DNA from: Thermus scotoductus DSM 8553
Lineage (GTDB): Bacteria > Deinococcota > Deinococci > Deinococcales > Thermaceae
NCBI RefSeq assembly: GCF_000381045.1
Contig: NZ_KB905729.1
Span: 1-64,000, forward strand
DNA: 64,000 nt
Direction: 5' to 3'
Below are positions 50,287-57,472 of the stretch, one piece after another. The number at the start of each line of letters is the position of its first letter. Within the stretch, counting starts at the first letter, position 1. The translations under genes and the position numbers were made by a program. The notes under the pieces are model-generated. The model searched no databases and was not told the DNA's origin. It worked only from the letters and a program-made list of their open reading frames with translations.

Positions 50287-50517
50287 ATGAACCTGAAGCC
50301 ATTTGTTCCCGAGCGGTACGAGAAGATTGTGGTTTCGGTGGTTTTTGAGAACGAGGAGGAACGGGCGACCCTGGCGTCCGATGCCGGGTCGCTTAAGGAT
50401 GCGCTGAGGTTCCTCCAGCGGGGGTTGGACAGAGGAGCTGTGTTGGCGGAAATCGTCTGGGTGCTGGAGGAAGCGGAGGACTATCGGGTGGAAAAGCGGG
50501 TGGTGATTTTCCCCTAG
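50287..50517 (+). CDS. Hypothetical small protein
   Basis: 76 aa; CACGGAGGTGGTGG leads to the ATG. Sequence NLKPFVPERYEKIVVSVVFENEEERATLASDAGSLKDALRFLQRGL shows two charged helices and a beta strand; ends VVIFP. Not recognised. Followed within 8 bases by the next small gene. Confidence 0.58.
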   Translation: MNLKPFVPERYEKIVVSVVFENEEERATLASDAGSLKDALRFLQRGLDRGAVLAEIVWVLEEAEDYRVEKRVVIFP

Positions 50518-50525
50518 GAGGTTCC

Positions 50526-50816
50526 ATGACTGTAGCCAGAATGCACCAGGTCGCCACAACAGACCCCGTGGTGGTGGTTCGCCACCACCACGGTAGGGTG
50601 GATACCATCGGCGGAGAGGCTGTCTTTGTAGATGAGGAAAGGCTTCTCATGAAAGGAGCCGTCCTGTACGAGCTTCACTACGATGACTACACCGACATCT
50701 ACGATAAACTCTACCCGGCTATCCTCGCCCTCTGGTACGCCCACCAGTCCGGCTACAACGCCTACCTCCTCGCCCTCAACCGAGAAGGCGAAGCGGTAGA
50801 CCGGATTGAACTTTAG
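50526..50816 (+). CDS. Hypothetical small protein
   Basis: 96 aa; CTAGGAGGTTCC before the ATG. Contains VVVRHHHGRVDTIGGEAVFVDEERLLMKGAVLYELHYDDYTDIYDKLYPAILALWYAHQSGY. Histidine/tyrosine-rich alpha/beta mini-domain. No family recognised. Ends 7 bases before the right inverted repeat; its 3' half is C/A-rich like other gene ends in this block. Confidence 0.6.
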   Translation: MTVARMHQVATTDPVVVVRHHHGRVDTIGGEAVFVDEERLLMKGAVLYELHYDDYTDIYDKLYPAILALWYAHQSGYNAYLLALNREGEAVDRIEL

Positions 50817-50823
50817 CGCACCC

Positions 50824-51007
50824 CACTCAACTACAAAATGGTAAAGTTTACCCCCCTCTAACCCCCCATCTATCACAGATGCCGTCCAGGACGGCATAAA
50901 AAGTGTGGAAGTATGTTGTCAGCATAGTTCCACACGGGGGGTCAACTATCACAAATGCCGTCCTGGACGGTGTAAAGCAACTTCCACAAGTACAAAGAAT
51001 GGTTCCA
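50824..51007 (-). repeat. 184-bp inverted repeat, right arm
   Basis: Reverse complement of 47377-47560 with only scattered changes in its central 130 bp and a more diverged outer 40 bp. Palindromic boxes GCCGTCCAGGACGGC at 50881 and GCCGTCCTGGACGG at 50957 are preceded by CTATCACA(G/A)AT. The remaining gap to 51086 holds a related CTACCACGAATGTTGTC at 51020 and no gene. Confidence 0.85.
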
Positions 51008-51086
51008 TAAGGAGGTCAACTACCACGAATGTTGTCAAGATAGCCCCTACGGGGCTGACCCAGAACGGGACAGATGGAGGTGTGAG

Positions 51087-51524
51087 ATGGCAAACGAGGT
51101 CTTTGAGCGGCTTGCGGCACCATTTCCGCCCGATGAGGTGGGGTGGAAGGTTCAGGCCACCAATCGGGACCGTACTCGGGGGTTGGTGGTGGCCTATGTG
51201 GATGCCCGTACTGTGCTGGACCGGTTGGACGAGGTGGTGGGTCCCGAGGGTTGGCAGGATGCTTACGAGGTGTTGGCCGACCGGGAAACGGATAAGGGCC
51301 GCATTGTGGAGGTGCGGTGCCGTCTTACCATCCTTGGCACAACCAAGGAGGACGTTGGGGAAGGCGATACCCTCAAGGCCGCTTTCTCGGATGCCCTGAA
51401 GAGGGCCGCCGTGAAGTTCGGGGTTGGGCGGTATCTTTACCGCCTGGAGAAGCTGTGGGTGCCTCTTAAGGACGGGCAGATAGAGGAGAAGACCCTGGCT
51501 AAGCTCAGGGAGCTTTTGACCTGA
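51087..51524 (+). CDS. Rad52/22-type single-strand annealing protein (DdrA-like)
   Basis: 145 aa. Rad52/22-family features: MANEVFERLAAPFPPDEVGWKVQ, VVAYVDARTVLDRLDEVVGPEGWQDAY, and GDTLKAAFSDALKRAAVKFGVGRYLY, the C-terminal signature of this fold. Such proteins form rings that bind and anneal single-stranded DNA; DdrA in Deinococcus protects DNA ends. It sits next to the right inverted repeat and near the helicase, sigma factor and RecB-like nuclease, forming a recombination gene set. ATG follows GGAGGTGTGAG. Confidence 0.88.
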   Translation: MANEVFERLAAPFPPDEVGWKVQATNRDRTRGLVVAYVDARTVLDRLDEVVGPEGWQDAYEVLADRETDKGRIVEVRCRLTILGTTKEDVGEGDTLKAAFSDALKRAAVKFGVGRYLYRLEKLWVPLKDGQIEEKTLAKLRELLT

Positions 51525-51529
51525 TTTCG

Positions 51530-51551
51530 GGGGGGTGCTACAGCACCCCCC
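51530..51551 (+). promoter_or_regulatory. Intercistronic hairpin
   Basis: GGGGGGTGCT / AGCACCCCCC with an AC loop, between the Rad52-like gene and the ATG at 51565 (13 bases away). Confidence 0.65.
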
Positions 51552-51564
51552 CAGGGGGGTGGAG

Positions 51565-51966
51565 ATGTTTGTTCTCTACAGGGGTAGATACCCTTATCGG
51601 TCCTTTGCTTCTTTGGAGGAGGTTCCCGAGGGTCAGCTTGTGTACTACTTTCCCGAGGAGGACCACCCCGTACCGGTGATAAGGGCTGGCGACCGCCTTC
51701 TGTACCCCGAGCCCAGTGGGGTTTACCGGTACTGGGTGAAGTACGAGGAGCCCAGGGACTTTACCGTTCCCCGGGCACGGGGGGATGCTCTGGTGGTCTT
51801 CTATGACCCTCAGGAACCCTTTTTTGGTCTGGAGGTATGGCTTGGGGAAACCCTGGTAGCCAGGGAGGTACTGCACCAGGGACCCCTGGCTTTGGAGGCC
51901 TTCAAGGCTGTCTTTACCGGGAGGAGCCATGAAAATGGTGGAAGCTTTGGAGTTCATAGAGGCTAA
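51565..51966 (+). CDS. Hypothetical protein
   Basis: 133 aa from ATG 51565 (GGGGTGGAG upstream). Beta-rich: FVLYRGRYPYRSFASLEEVPEGQLVYYFPEEDHPVPVIRAGDRLLYP, later ALVVFYDPQEPFFGLEVWLGETLVAREVL. No membrane segment or known motif. Overlaps the next gene by 38 bases. Confidence 0.58.
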   Translation: MFVLYRGRYPYRSFASLEEVPEGQLVYYFPEEDHPVPVIRAGDRLLYPEPSGVYRYWVKYEEPRDFTVPRARGDALVVFYDPQEPFFGLEVWLGETLVAREVLHQGPLALEAFKAVFTGRSHENGGSFGVHRG

Positions 51967-52171
51967 TGCCCGCCTCATCCGTTTGGAGGCGGTTAAGCTT
52001 ATGGAGTTCTACCAGAACAACCCCCAGGCTTTGCGGGTGCTTTTGCCGGAAGTCAAGGCCCTGGCAGAGGAACTGAATGCCTTGCGGGACCGGTTGTACC
52101 GCCTGCATGTTCGGGTCAAGAAGCCTCTGGAAGATAACTCCGCAGAGGCTTTGCGCAGGGAGTTTTTCTAG
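51929..52171 (+). CDS. Hypothetical helical protein
   Basis: 80 aa; CGGGAGGAGCC before the ATG. Predicted single helical hairpin (MVEALEFIEANARLIRLEAVKLMEFY, then LLPEVKALAEELNALRDRLYRLHVRVKK). May oligomerise. Immediately upstream of the sigma factor gene (GAGGTGCAG begins within its 3' end). Anti-sigma role possible but no evidence beyond neighbourhood. Confidence 0.58.
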   Translation: MKMVEALEFIEANARLIRLEAVKLMEFYQNNPQALRVLLPEVKALAEELNALRDRLYRLHVRVKKPLEDNSAEALRREFF

Positions 52172-52180
52172 GAGGTGCAG

Positions 52181-53371
52181 ATGGTAAACCACATCTTAGC
52201 ACCGGAGCCCGTGTCTATCAGCCCAGACCTTGACCAGGAACTCATCCCGGAGCCAACGCCCGAAGATTTGCTTGCCATTGAGGAAGAACTTCCCCAGGGT
52301 GAAGGGGCTGACCCTGGTCACGGGCAAAGCCCGTATCCTGACTTTGTTCGCCTGTACCTGCACGAAATCGGCCAGGTTCCCCTTCTCACCCTGGAGGAAG
52401 AAGTGGAGCTTGCCCGTAAGGTGCGGGAGGGTAACGAGGCGCTGGAAAGGCTTTCCCAAGCTACGGGGTTGGACCGGGGTTTGATTCAAGAGGTGGTGCG
52501 GGCCAAGATTCTGGGCACGGCCCGCATTAGCCAGATCCTTGGCCTCAGGGACAAGCTGAATCCCAAGATGGTGGACGAGGTGGACGCCAAGCTGAAGAGT
52601 CTTCTCAAGGAGCTTAAGCGGTACCTTCACCTTGTCCGTGAAGGCGAGGCCGCCCGCCAGCACCTCATCGAGGCCAACCTGAGGCTGGTGGTGTCCATCG
52701 CCAAGAAGCACACGGGCCGGGGATTGGACCTCCTGGACCTTATCCAGGAGGGCAACCTGGGCCTTATACGGGCAGTAGACAGGTTTGATTACCGCAAGGG
52801 CTTCAAGTTTTCCACCTATGCCACCTGGTGGATTCGCCAGAGCATCAACCGGGCCATTTCGGAGAAAGCCCGCACCATTCGGCTTCCTGTGCACATGGTG
52901 GAAACCATCAACAGGCTTTTTCGTGTGATTAGGGACCTGGAGACGCAGTTGCATCGGGAGCCTACTCCTGAGGAGGTGGCCCGGGTTATGGGTGAAAACT
53001 GGGATGCCCGGCGGGTGGAGGAGGTGCTGAGCTACGCCCAGCACACCATTTCCCTGGAAATCCCCGTGGGGAATGATGAGGAGAACTTCTTTGGGGACTT
53101 CATCCCCGATGAGTCTTCCCCTTCCCCCATGGACAGGGCTTTCCAGTCCATTCTGAAGGCCGAGGTGGAGAAGGCGCTGGAGCACTTGACGGATAGGGAA
53201 GCCACGGTTATCCGCCTCCGCTACGGGTTAGCGGATGGGGTAATGCGCACCCTGGAGGAGGTTGGGGACATCCTCCACATATCCCGGGAACGGGTGCGCC
53301 AGTTGGAAAAGAAGGCACTCAGGAAACTGCGCTACGGTCGCTTCTCACGCAAACTTCAGGGGTGGAGGTAG
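52181..53371 (+). CDS. Element-encoded sigma-70 factor, SigA paralog
   Basis: 396 aa; TAGGAGGTGCAG precedes the ATG. Region 1.2 ([27 protein letters not shown]), the SigA-type non-conserved region ([21 protein letters not shown]), regions 2-3 ([16 protein letters not shown] ... [25 protein letters not shown] ... [16 protein letters not shown]) and region 4 ([15 protein letters not shown] ... [27 protein letters not shown]) are all present. It resembles Thermus SigA far more than a small phage sigma. A family A insertion (GHGQSPY) lies at 46-52, just before region 1.2. Probably redirects host RNA polymerase to element promoters. Confidence 0.9.
   Translation: MVNHILAPEPVSISPDLDQELIPEPTPEDLLAIEEELPQGEGADPGHGQSPYPDFVRLYLHEIGQVPLLTLEEEVELARKVREGNEALERLSQATGLDRGLIQEVVRAKILGTARISQILGLRDKLNPKMVDEVDAKLKSLLKELKRYLHLVREGEAARQHLIEANLRLVVSIAKKHTGRGLDLLDLIQEGNLGLIRAVDRFDYRKGFKFSTYATWWIRQSINRAISEKARTIRLPVHMVETINRLFRVIRDLETQLHREPTPEEVARVMGENWDARRVEEVLSYAQHTISLEIPVGNDEENFFGDFIPDESSPSPMDRAFQSILKAEVEKALEHLTDREATVIRLRYGLADGVMRTLEEVGDILHISRERVRQLEKKALRKLRYGRFSRKLQGWR
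52316..52341 (+). repeat. Palindromic in-frame element, family A, copy 3
   Basis: GGTC, core ACGGGCAAAGCCCGT, then ATCCTGA. Read as GHGQSPYPD in the N-terminal part of the sigma factor. Confidence 0.82.
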
Positions 53372-53372
53372 C

Positions 53373-54557
53373 ATGCCGTACGATAACGAGGCTGAGGTTT
53401 TGGACCTCTGGAGAAAAGAAGAGTTAGACGATGTAGAGGTACCCATCAAGCCAGAAACCCTCCGGTGGGCCATGGACTGGGCGGGCCTCGAGGCAGAAAG
53501 CCTCGCCCGGAAGGTCCAGGTCAAGCCGGAGAAGGTGGAGCGCTGGCTAGAGGGGAAAGAGAAGCCCACCTACCCCCAGGCCCTGAAGCTGGCCCAGGCC
53601 CTTCATTTGGGCTTGGGGCACCTCCTCCTGCCCCCGCCCGAGGTCAAGCTTCCTTTGAGGGACTTTCGTCGGGGAAGAGGGCGGCAAGCCCCCCCAAGCC
53701 CGGAGCTCCTCGAGGCCTACCACGACGCGCGACGTAAGCAGGAGTGGTGGCGGGAGCGCAAGGGGAAGCCCCTTCCCTTCGTGGGAAGCGGCAAGGGCGC
53801 TTCCCCGGCAGAGGTGGCCCGCGAGATGGCGACCTTCCTGCAAGTGGAAGCCTTGCGGAGAAGGGCCCGGGACCATCAAGGCTTCCTCAAGGCCCTTGCG
53901 GACAGGGCGGAAGCCCTTGGGGTTCTGGTCCTCCGGCAAGGGCACGTGGGCACCCACACCCGGAGGACCTACGACCCGGAGGAGTTCTCCGGCTTCGCCC
54001 TGGTGGACCCCGTGGCCCCCGTGGTCTTCCTGAACGCCCGCGAGCACCCTTCCCGCCAGGTCTTCACCCTGGCCCACGAGCTGGCCCACGTGTGGCGGGG
54101 AGAAGGGGGACTGGAGGGCGGGCTGGAGGAAGAGGCCCGGGACGAGGTGGAGGTCTGGGCGGACCACGTGGCCGCGGAGCTTCTGATGCCCGAGGAGGAG
54201 TTTCGCGCGGCTTGGAACGGGCACCTTCCCCCCTTGGAGGCCGCCCGGGAGGCTTCCCGGCGCTTCTTCGTGAGCCCGAGGGCCGCCCTGGAGCGGGCCT
54301 TTCGCTTGGAACTTGTGCACCGGGAGGGGTACATGGAGGCCCTCGAGGCCCTGCGGAAGACCGCGCCTCCCCGTCCCAGGAAGGGGGGCGGGGACTTCTG
54401 GAAGACCCTGGTGGTCCAGAACAGCCCCGCCTTCGTGCGGGAGGTCAGGCGGGCGGCCCTAGAAGGGGAAGTGGACGCCAAGGACGTGGCCTTTCTCCTC
54501 AATGTGGACCTCAGGACGGCCTGGGCCTTCCTGGAGGGCAAGGGTGTACCTACTTGA
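53373..54557 (+). CDS. XRE-ImmA/IrrE protein (antitoxin or metallopeptidase)
   Basis: 394 aa from ATG 53373 (GGAGGTAGC). XRE-like HTH at about 25-75 (LRWAMDWAGLEAESLARKVQVKPEKVERWLEGKEKPT), zinc-peptidase motif HELAHVWRG at about 235 with a downstream VEVWADHVAAELLMPEEEF helix, and a C-terminal helical domain. This is the layout of the antitoxin that pairs with a DUF4411/PIN toxin. From about 53,470 its DNA is much richer in GC and has host-like codon use, unlike the neighbours: probable acquired cargo. The expected toxin follows only as a truncated piece. Confidence 0.85.
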   Translation: MPYDNEAEVLDLWRKEELDDVEVPIKPETLRWAMDWAGLEAESLARKVQVKPEKVERWLEGKEKPTYPQALKLAQALHLGLGHLLLPPPEVKLPLRDFRRGRGRQAPPSPELLEAYHDARRKQEWWRERKGKPLPFVGSGKGASPAEVAREMATFLQVEALRRRARDHQGFLKALADRAEALGVLVLRQGHVGTHTRRTYDPEEFSGFALVDPVAPVVFLNAREHPSRQVFTLAHELAHVWRGEGGLEGGLEEEARDEVEVWADHVAAELLMPEEEFRAAWNGHLPPLEAAREASRRFFVSPRAALERAFRLELVHREGYMEALEALRKTAPPRPRKGGGDFWKTLVVQNSPAFVREVRRAALEGEVDAKDVAFLLNVDLRTAWAFLEGKGVPT

Positions 54558-54648
54558 CGCCAACGCCATCATCACTCCCTTCGTCCCAGGCTTCCTGGAA
54601 GCCCTGGAAGATATTGAGGACATTGTGAACTCCTGGGAGAAAGAATGA
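54544..54648 (+). pseudogene. Truncated PIN-domain (DUF4411-like) toxin
   Basis: 34 codons from GTG 54544, overlapping the antitoxin stop. Begins VYLLDANAIITPF, the first PIN strand with catalytic aspartate, then PGFLEALEDIEDIVNSWEKE and TGA. An intact toxin of this family is about 150-170 aa; the middle, with the other acidic residues, is missing. The join near PGF suggests an internal deletion. Toxin loss with antitoxin retention. Confidence 0.7.
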
Positions 54649-54857
54649 GCCACCTTTTGTTCCTTACCCTCATTCCCCTTCCAGATAGGCCGGGGACTTA
54701 CCAGACCACCATTAGGGGATACTCCGCCCTCTTTGCCCCGTGTGAGAGGGGCTATAGGGTGGAAATCCCCCAACTGGGCCTCACCCTGGAAAGGGAAACC
54801 CTGACCGAAGCCTTGGAAGCTGCTGATGACCTTATCCTTGCCTATTCTGTCTTTTAG
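54645..54857 (+). CDS. HicB-like small protein
   Basis: 70 aa from ATG 54645 (ATGA overlap with the toxin remnant). The sequence GYRVEIPQLGLTLERETLTEALEAADDLILAY matches the HicB antitoxin core (Y-V-PEL-G, G-T-EEAL-A). No HicA toxin gene is adjacent, so it may be an orphan antitoxin-fold protein. N-terminal MSHLLFLTLIPLPDRPGTY and a beta strand with CERGYRV precede it. Confidence 0.6.
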   Translation: MSHLLFLTLIPLPDRPGTYQTTIRGYSALFAPCERGYRVEIPQLGLTLERETLTEALEAADDLILAYSVF

Positions 54858-54870
54858 GGGAAACAAAGGG

Positions 54871-55284
54871 ATGGTACAGGAAAAGATCCAAATCCGGCCC
54901 CGTAAACCGCCCAGGTTTGCTACCTGTTCTACCTGTGGGGGAGAAGGTGGACGCATGCCCTCCTATCGGGACATGTTGGCCTATGATGGCGACCCCCAGG
55001 ACCTGGTGGTCTGGTGCCCCCAGTGCGGGGGAGAGGGGATGGTCTGGGAAACCCCCGAGGAGTGGGAAATGGAATGGGAGGACCCCTATGAGGTCATCTT
55101 TGGGCGTTCCGAGGAACGAACCGAGGAGCTAGCTCAGTGGGTGCGGGTCTATCGGGAAGCCCGCCACCAGGCCCACCTGCCCCCTCATGAAGCGGCCCGG
55201 GTAGCAGATGACGCCGTATACGGGCCATTGCCCTTGATTCATGGAGGAAGCCATGACCAGAATCAGAAGGGGCTACACCCTTAG
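54871..55284 (+). CDS. Zinc-ribbon protein
   Basis: 137 aa from ATG 54871 (AAAGGG upstream). Two CXXCGGEG knuckles (CSTCGGEGGR and CPQCGGEGMV), the DnaJ-type zinc-finger spacing, about 35 residues apart with SYRDMLAYDGDPQDLVVW between. The rest is acidic and helical (EEWEMEWEDPYEVIF). Possibly binds DNA or a protein partner. Overlaps the RecB-like nuclease gene by 32 bases. Confidence 0.68.
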   Translation: MVQEKIQIRPRKPPRFATCSTCGGEGGRMPSYRDMLAYDGDPQDLVVWCPQCGGEGMVWETPEEWEMEWEDPYEVIFGRSEERTEELAQWVRVYREARHQAHLPPHEAARVADDAVYGPLPLIHGGSHDQNQKGLHP

Positions 55285-55984
55285 TTTTGACGAAAAGGAG
55301 CACCGGTATCTTCTCAGGACCCCTACGGGGGAGGAAAGGGTTCTGCCGTCCGTTACCCGGATCATCTCCCTGCTTTCCAAACCCAAGGTGCACGAATGGG
55401 CCATGGACCTTATGGCCCGGCACATCATGGACAACTACACCCCCGGCATGACCCATGAAGAGATGCTCTACCTGGTCCAAGAAAGCCAGGAACTCCACCG
55501 CAGGGAAGCCCGGGGAGCCGCCCAGACCGGCAGTGAGGTGCACGATTGGGTAGAGGCTTTCCTTCAGGGAATGCCCCGGGGATACCCGGTAGACCCCAAG
55601 GCGAAAACAGCGGTGGAGCGGTTCCTTGAGTGGTGGGGGACTACGGGCCAGAAGTTTCTGCTTTCCGAGGCCATCGTTGCTCACCCGCCCCTGGGATTTG
55701 CGGGGAAGGTGGACCTTGTTCTCTCCGATGGTACCCTTGTGGACCTCAAGACCTCCAAGGCCCTTTACCCCGAGTACGACCTTCAGCTTGGGGGCTACGC
55801 TTTGGCCCTGGAGTGGTGGGAAGGTATCCGCCCTCCCAAGGGGCTCCTGGTGCGCCTGGGGAAGGATGGGGCCTTTGAAACCCGGGAAGTGAACCTCACC
55901 AGGGCCAGGGAAGCCTTCCTTGGCCTGCTACAGGTCTGGCGCTACTTGTCTACCACAGAGGTGAAAGGTTATACTCTCACCTGA
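55253..55984 (+). CDS. PD-(D/E)XK nuclease, RecB/Cas4-like
   Basis: 243 aa from ATG 55253 (GGAGG five bases upstream; the earlier ATG 55241 lacks a site). Motif region LGFAGKVDLVLSDGTLVDLKTSK contains the catalytic D, then D-X-K (DLK), followed by YDLQLGGYALALEWW, the usual RecB-family helix with Q and Y. N-terminal EKEHRYLLRTPTGEERVLPSVTRII is typical of exonuclease-type PD-(D/E)XK proteins. With the Rad52-like protein and helicase it forms a DNA-processing set. Confidence 0.85.
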   Translation: MTRIRRGYTLSFDEKEHRYLLRTPTGEERVLPSVTRIISLLSKPKVHEWAMDLMARHIMDNYTPGMTHEEMLYLVQESQELHRREARGAAQTGSEVHDWVEAFLQGMPRGYPVDPKAKTAVERFLEWWGTTGQKFLLSEAIVAHPPLGFAGKVDLVLSDGTLVDLKTSKALYPEYDLQLGGYALALEWWEGIRPPKGLLVRLGKDGAFETREVNLTRAREAFLGLLQVWRYLSTTEVKGYTLT

Positions 55985-55996
55985 AAGGAGGTGAGG

Positions 55997-56089
55997 ATGA
56001 AGCGGCTAACCCTCATCAGCCAATCCCTAATCTGGGCTCTGGCCCTGGTAGGGCTGGCAGTGGCGGCTGGTGGCGGTTGGGTTTGGTAA
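55997..56089 (+). CDS. Micro membrane protein
   Basis: 30 aa: one basic start (MKRLTLISQS) and one membrane helix (LIWALALVGLAVAAGGGWVW). AAAGGAGGTGAGG is directly upstream of the ATG, a strong ribosome site, which supports real translation. A terminator-like hairpin follows. Confidence 0.6.
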   Translation: MKRLTLISQSLIWALALVGLAVAAGGGWVW

Positions 56090-56096
56090 AGGTTGC

Positions 56097-56123
56097 AACC
56101 CCCTGGGGGAACCCCAGGGGGTT
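56097..56123 (+). terminator. Hairpin at the end of the nuclease operon
   Basis: AACCCCCTGGGG / CCCCAGGGGGTT, a 12-bp stem around GAA, with no T tract. TTGACA follows immediately at 56122-56127. Confidence 0.7.
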
Positions 56124-56183
56124 GACAGTAGTTGCCATGCGGCGTTGGGCAAAGGTAGCCTGGCGGGTTCTTGAGGTGATGGG

Positions 56184-57435
56184 ATGCGGGTAACCCAGGC
56201 CTTCCGCTTTGAGCTGGACCCCAACCGCGCAACCCGTGTGCTATTGGCCCAGCACGTGGGCGCCGCCCTCTTCGCCTACAACTGGGGCCTCAACCTCTGC
56301 AAGAAGGCCCTGGAAGAGGGCAAGGCTATCCCCAACGCCGCCCAACTCCACCGGGAGTGGAACCGGTGGAAGCGGGAGAACGCTCCCTGGTGGACCGAGG
56401 TCTCCAAGTGCGCCCCCCAGGAGGCCTTCCGGGACCTGGAGAAGGCCCTGAGGAACTGGAGGCAGAAACGAGCCCGCTTCCCGCGTTTCAAGAAGAAAAA
56501 GCACATGGATGACAACACCGCCCGCCTCACGGGCTCCATCCGGGTCTTCCCCAGACATGTGCAACTCCCCCGCATTGGAAAGGTAAGAACCAAGGAGCGG
56601 ACGGACAAACTCCTAGCCTTGCTGGAATCCAACAAGGCCCGCATCCTCTCGGCTACGATTTCCCGGGAGGCGGACAGGTGGTATGTGAGCCTCACCTGCG
56701 AGGTGGAAAGGCCTGACCCTCCCCAAAGGGAAGGGGAACCCATGGGCATAGACCTGGGCCTCTCTTCCTTCCTGGTCCTCTCCGACGGGACCAGGATAGA
56801 GGCACCCAAACCCCTGGCAAAATCCCTGCGCCTCCTTCGCCGCAGGTCCAGGCAGCTTTCCCGCAAGCAGAAGGGCTCAAACAACTTCCGTAAGGCATCC
56901 CTGAGGCTTGCCCGGCTTCATCGGAGGGTCCAAAACATCCGCCGGGACTTCCTGCACCAGGTCACCACCTGGCTGGCGAAAACCAAGCCGGTCATGGTGG
57001 TGGAGGACCTGAACGTGAGGGGTCTGGCAAGGGGGCCTCTATCCCGCCCCGTGGCCGATGTGGGCTGGGGGACTTTCAGGCGGATGCTGGAGTACAAGGC
57101 GGGGTGGTACGGGGTCAGGATTATCGTTGCCCCTCGCCACTTCCCCTCTACCAAAATGTGCTCAAGGTGTGGGTGGGTGGGTGGTCCCGAAGATGCCCCT
57201 CTCCGTTCGGACCTTCCGGTGTCCGCGGTGTGGGCTGGAGATAGACCGGGACCTGAATGCCGCCTTGAACCTGAGGCAGTACGGGCTGGCCGTCCTAAGC
57301 GGCCCTACCGAGAGTTCCCCGGGAAGTCACGCCTGTGGAGATCCCTCTGGCGGCGGAACGGCTGGTACCAGCCGGTCTACGAGCTATGGGTCGATGAAGC
57401 AGGAAGCGGGCACTGGTCGGCTATTTGCCGGGTGA
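56184..57435 (+). pseudogene. tnpB: TnpB (IS200/IS605 family) with a GGGT-repeat frameshift
   Basis: RNA-guided nuclease family. Reading from ATG 56184: N-terminal FRFELDPNRATRVLLAQHVG, RuvC-I GIDLGLSSFL at about 188, RuvC-II VVVEDLNVRG at about 273, then the zinc finger begins CSRCGWV and the frame is lost. The second half (MPLSVRTFRCPRCGLEIDRDLNAALNL, RuvC-III aspartate and remaining cysteines) continues in the +1 frame to 57435. The break lies in (GGGT) repeats at 57168-57182; removing one 4-base unit restores CGWVVPKMPL. Inactive unless slippage corrects it. No tnpA nearby; element ends were not identified. Confidence 0.85.
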
Positions 57436-57472
57436 AATAGACGACTACGAACCGCAGAACGGTTGCAGTGCT

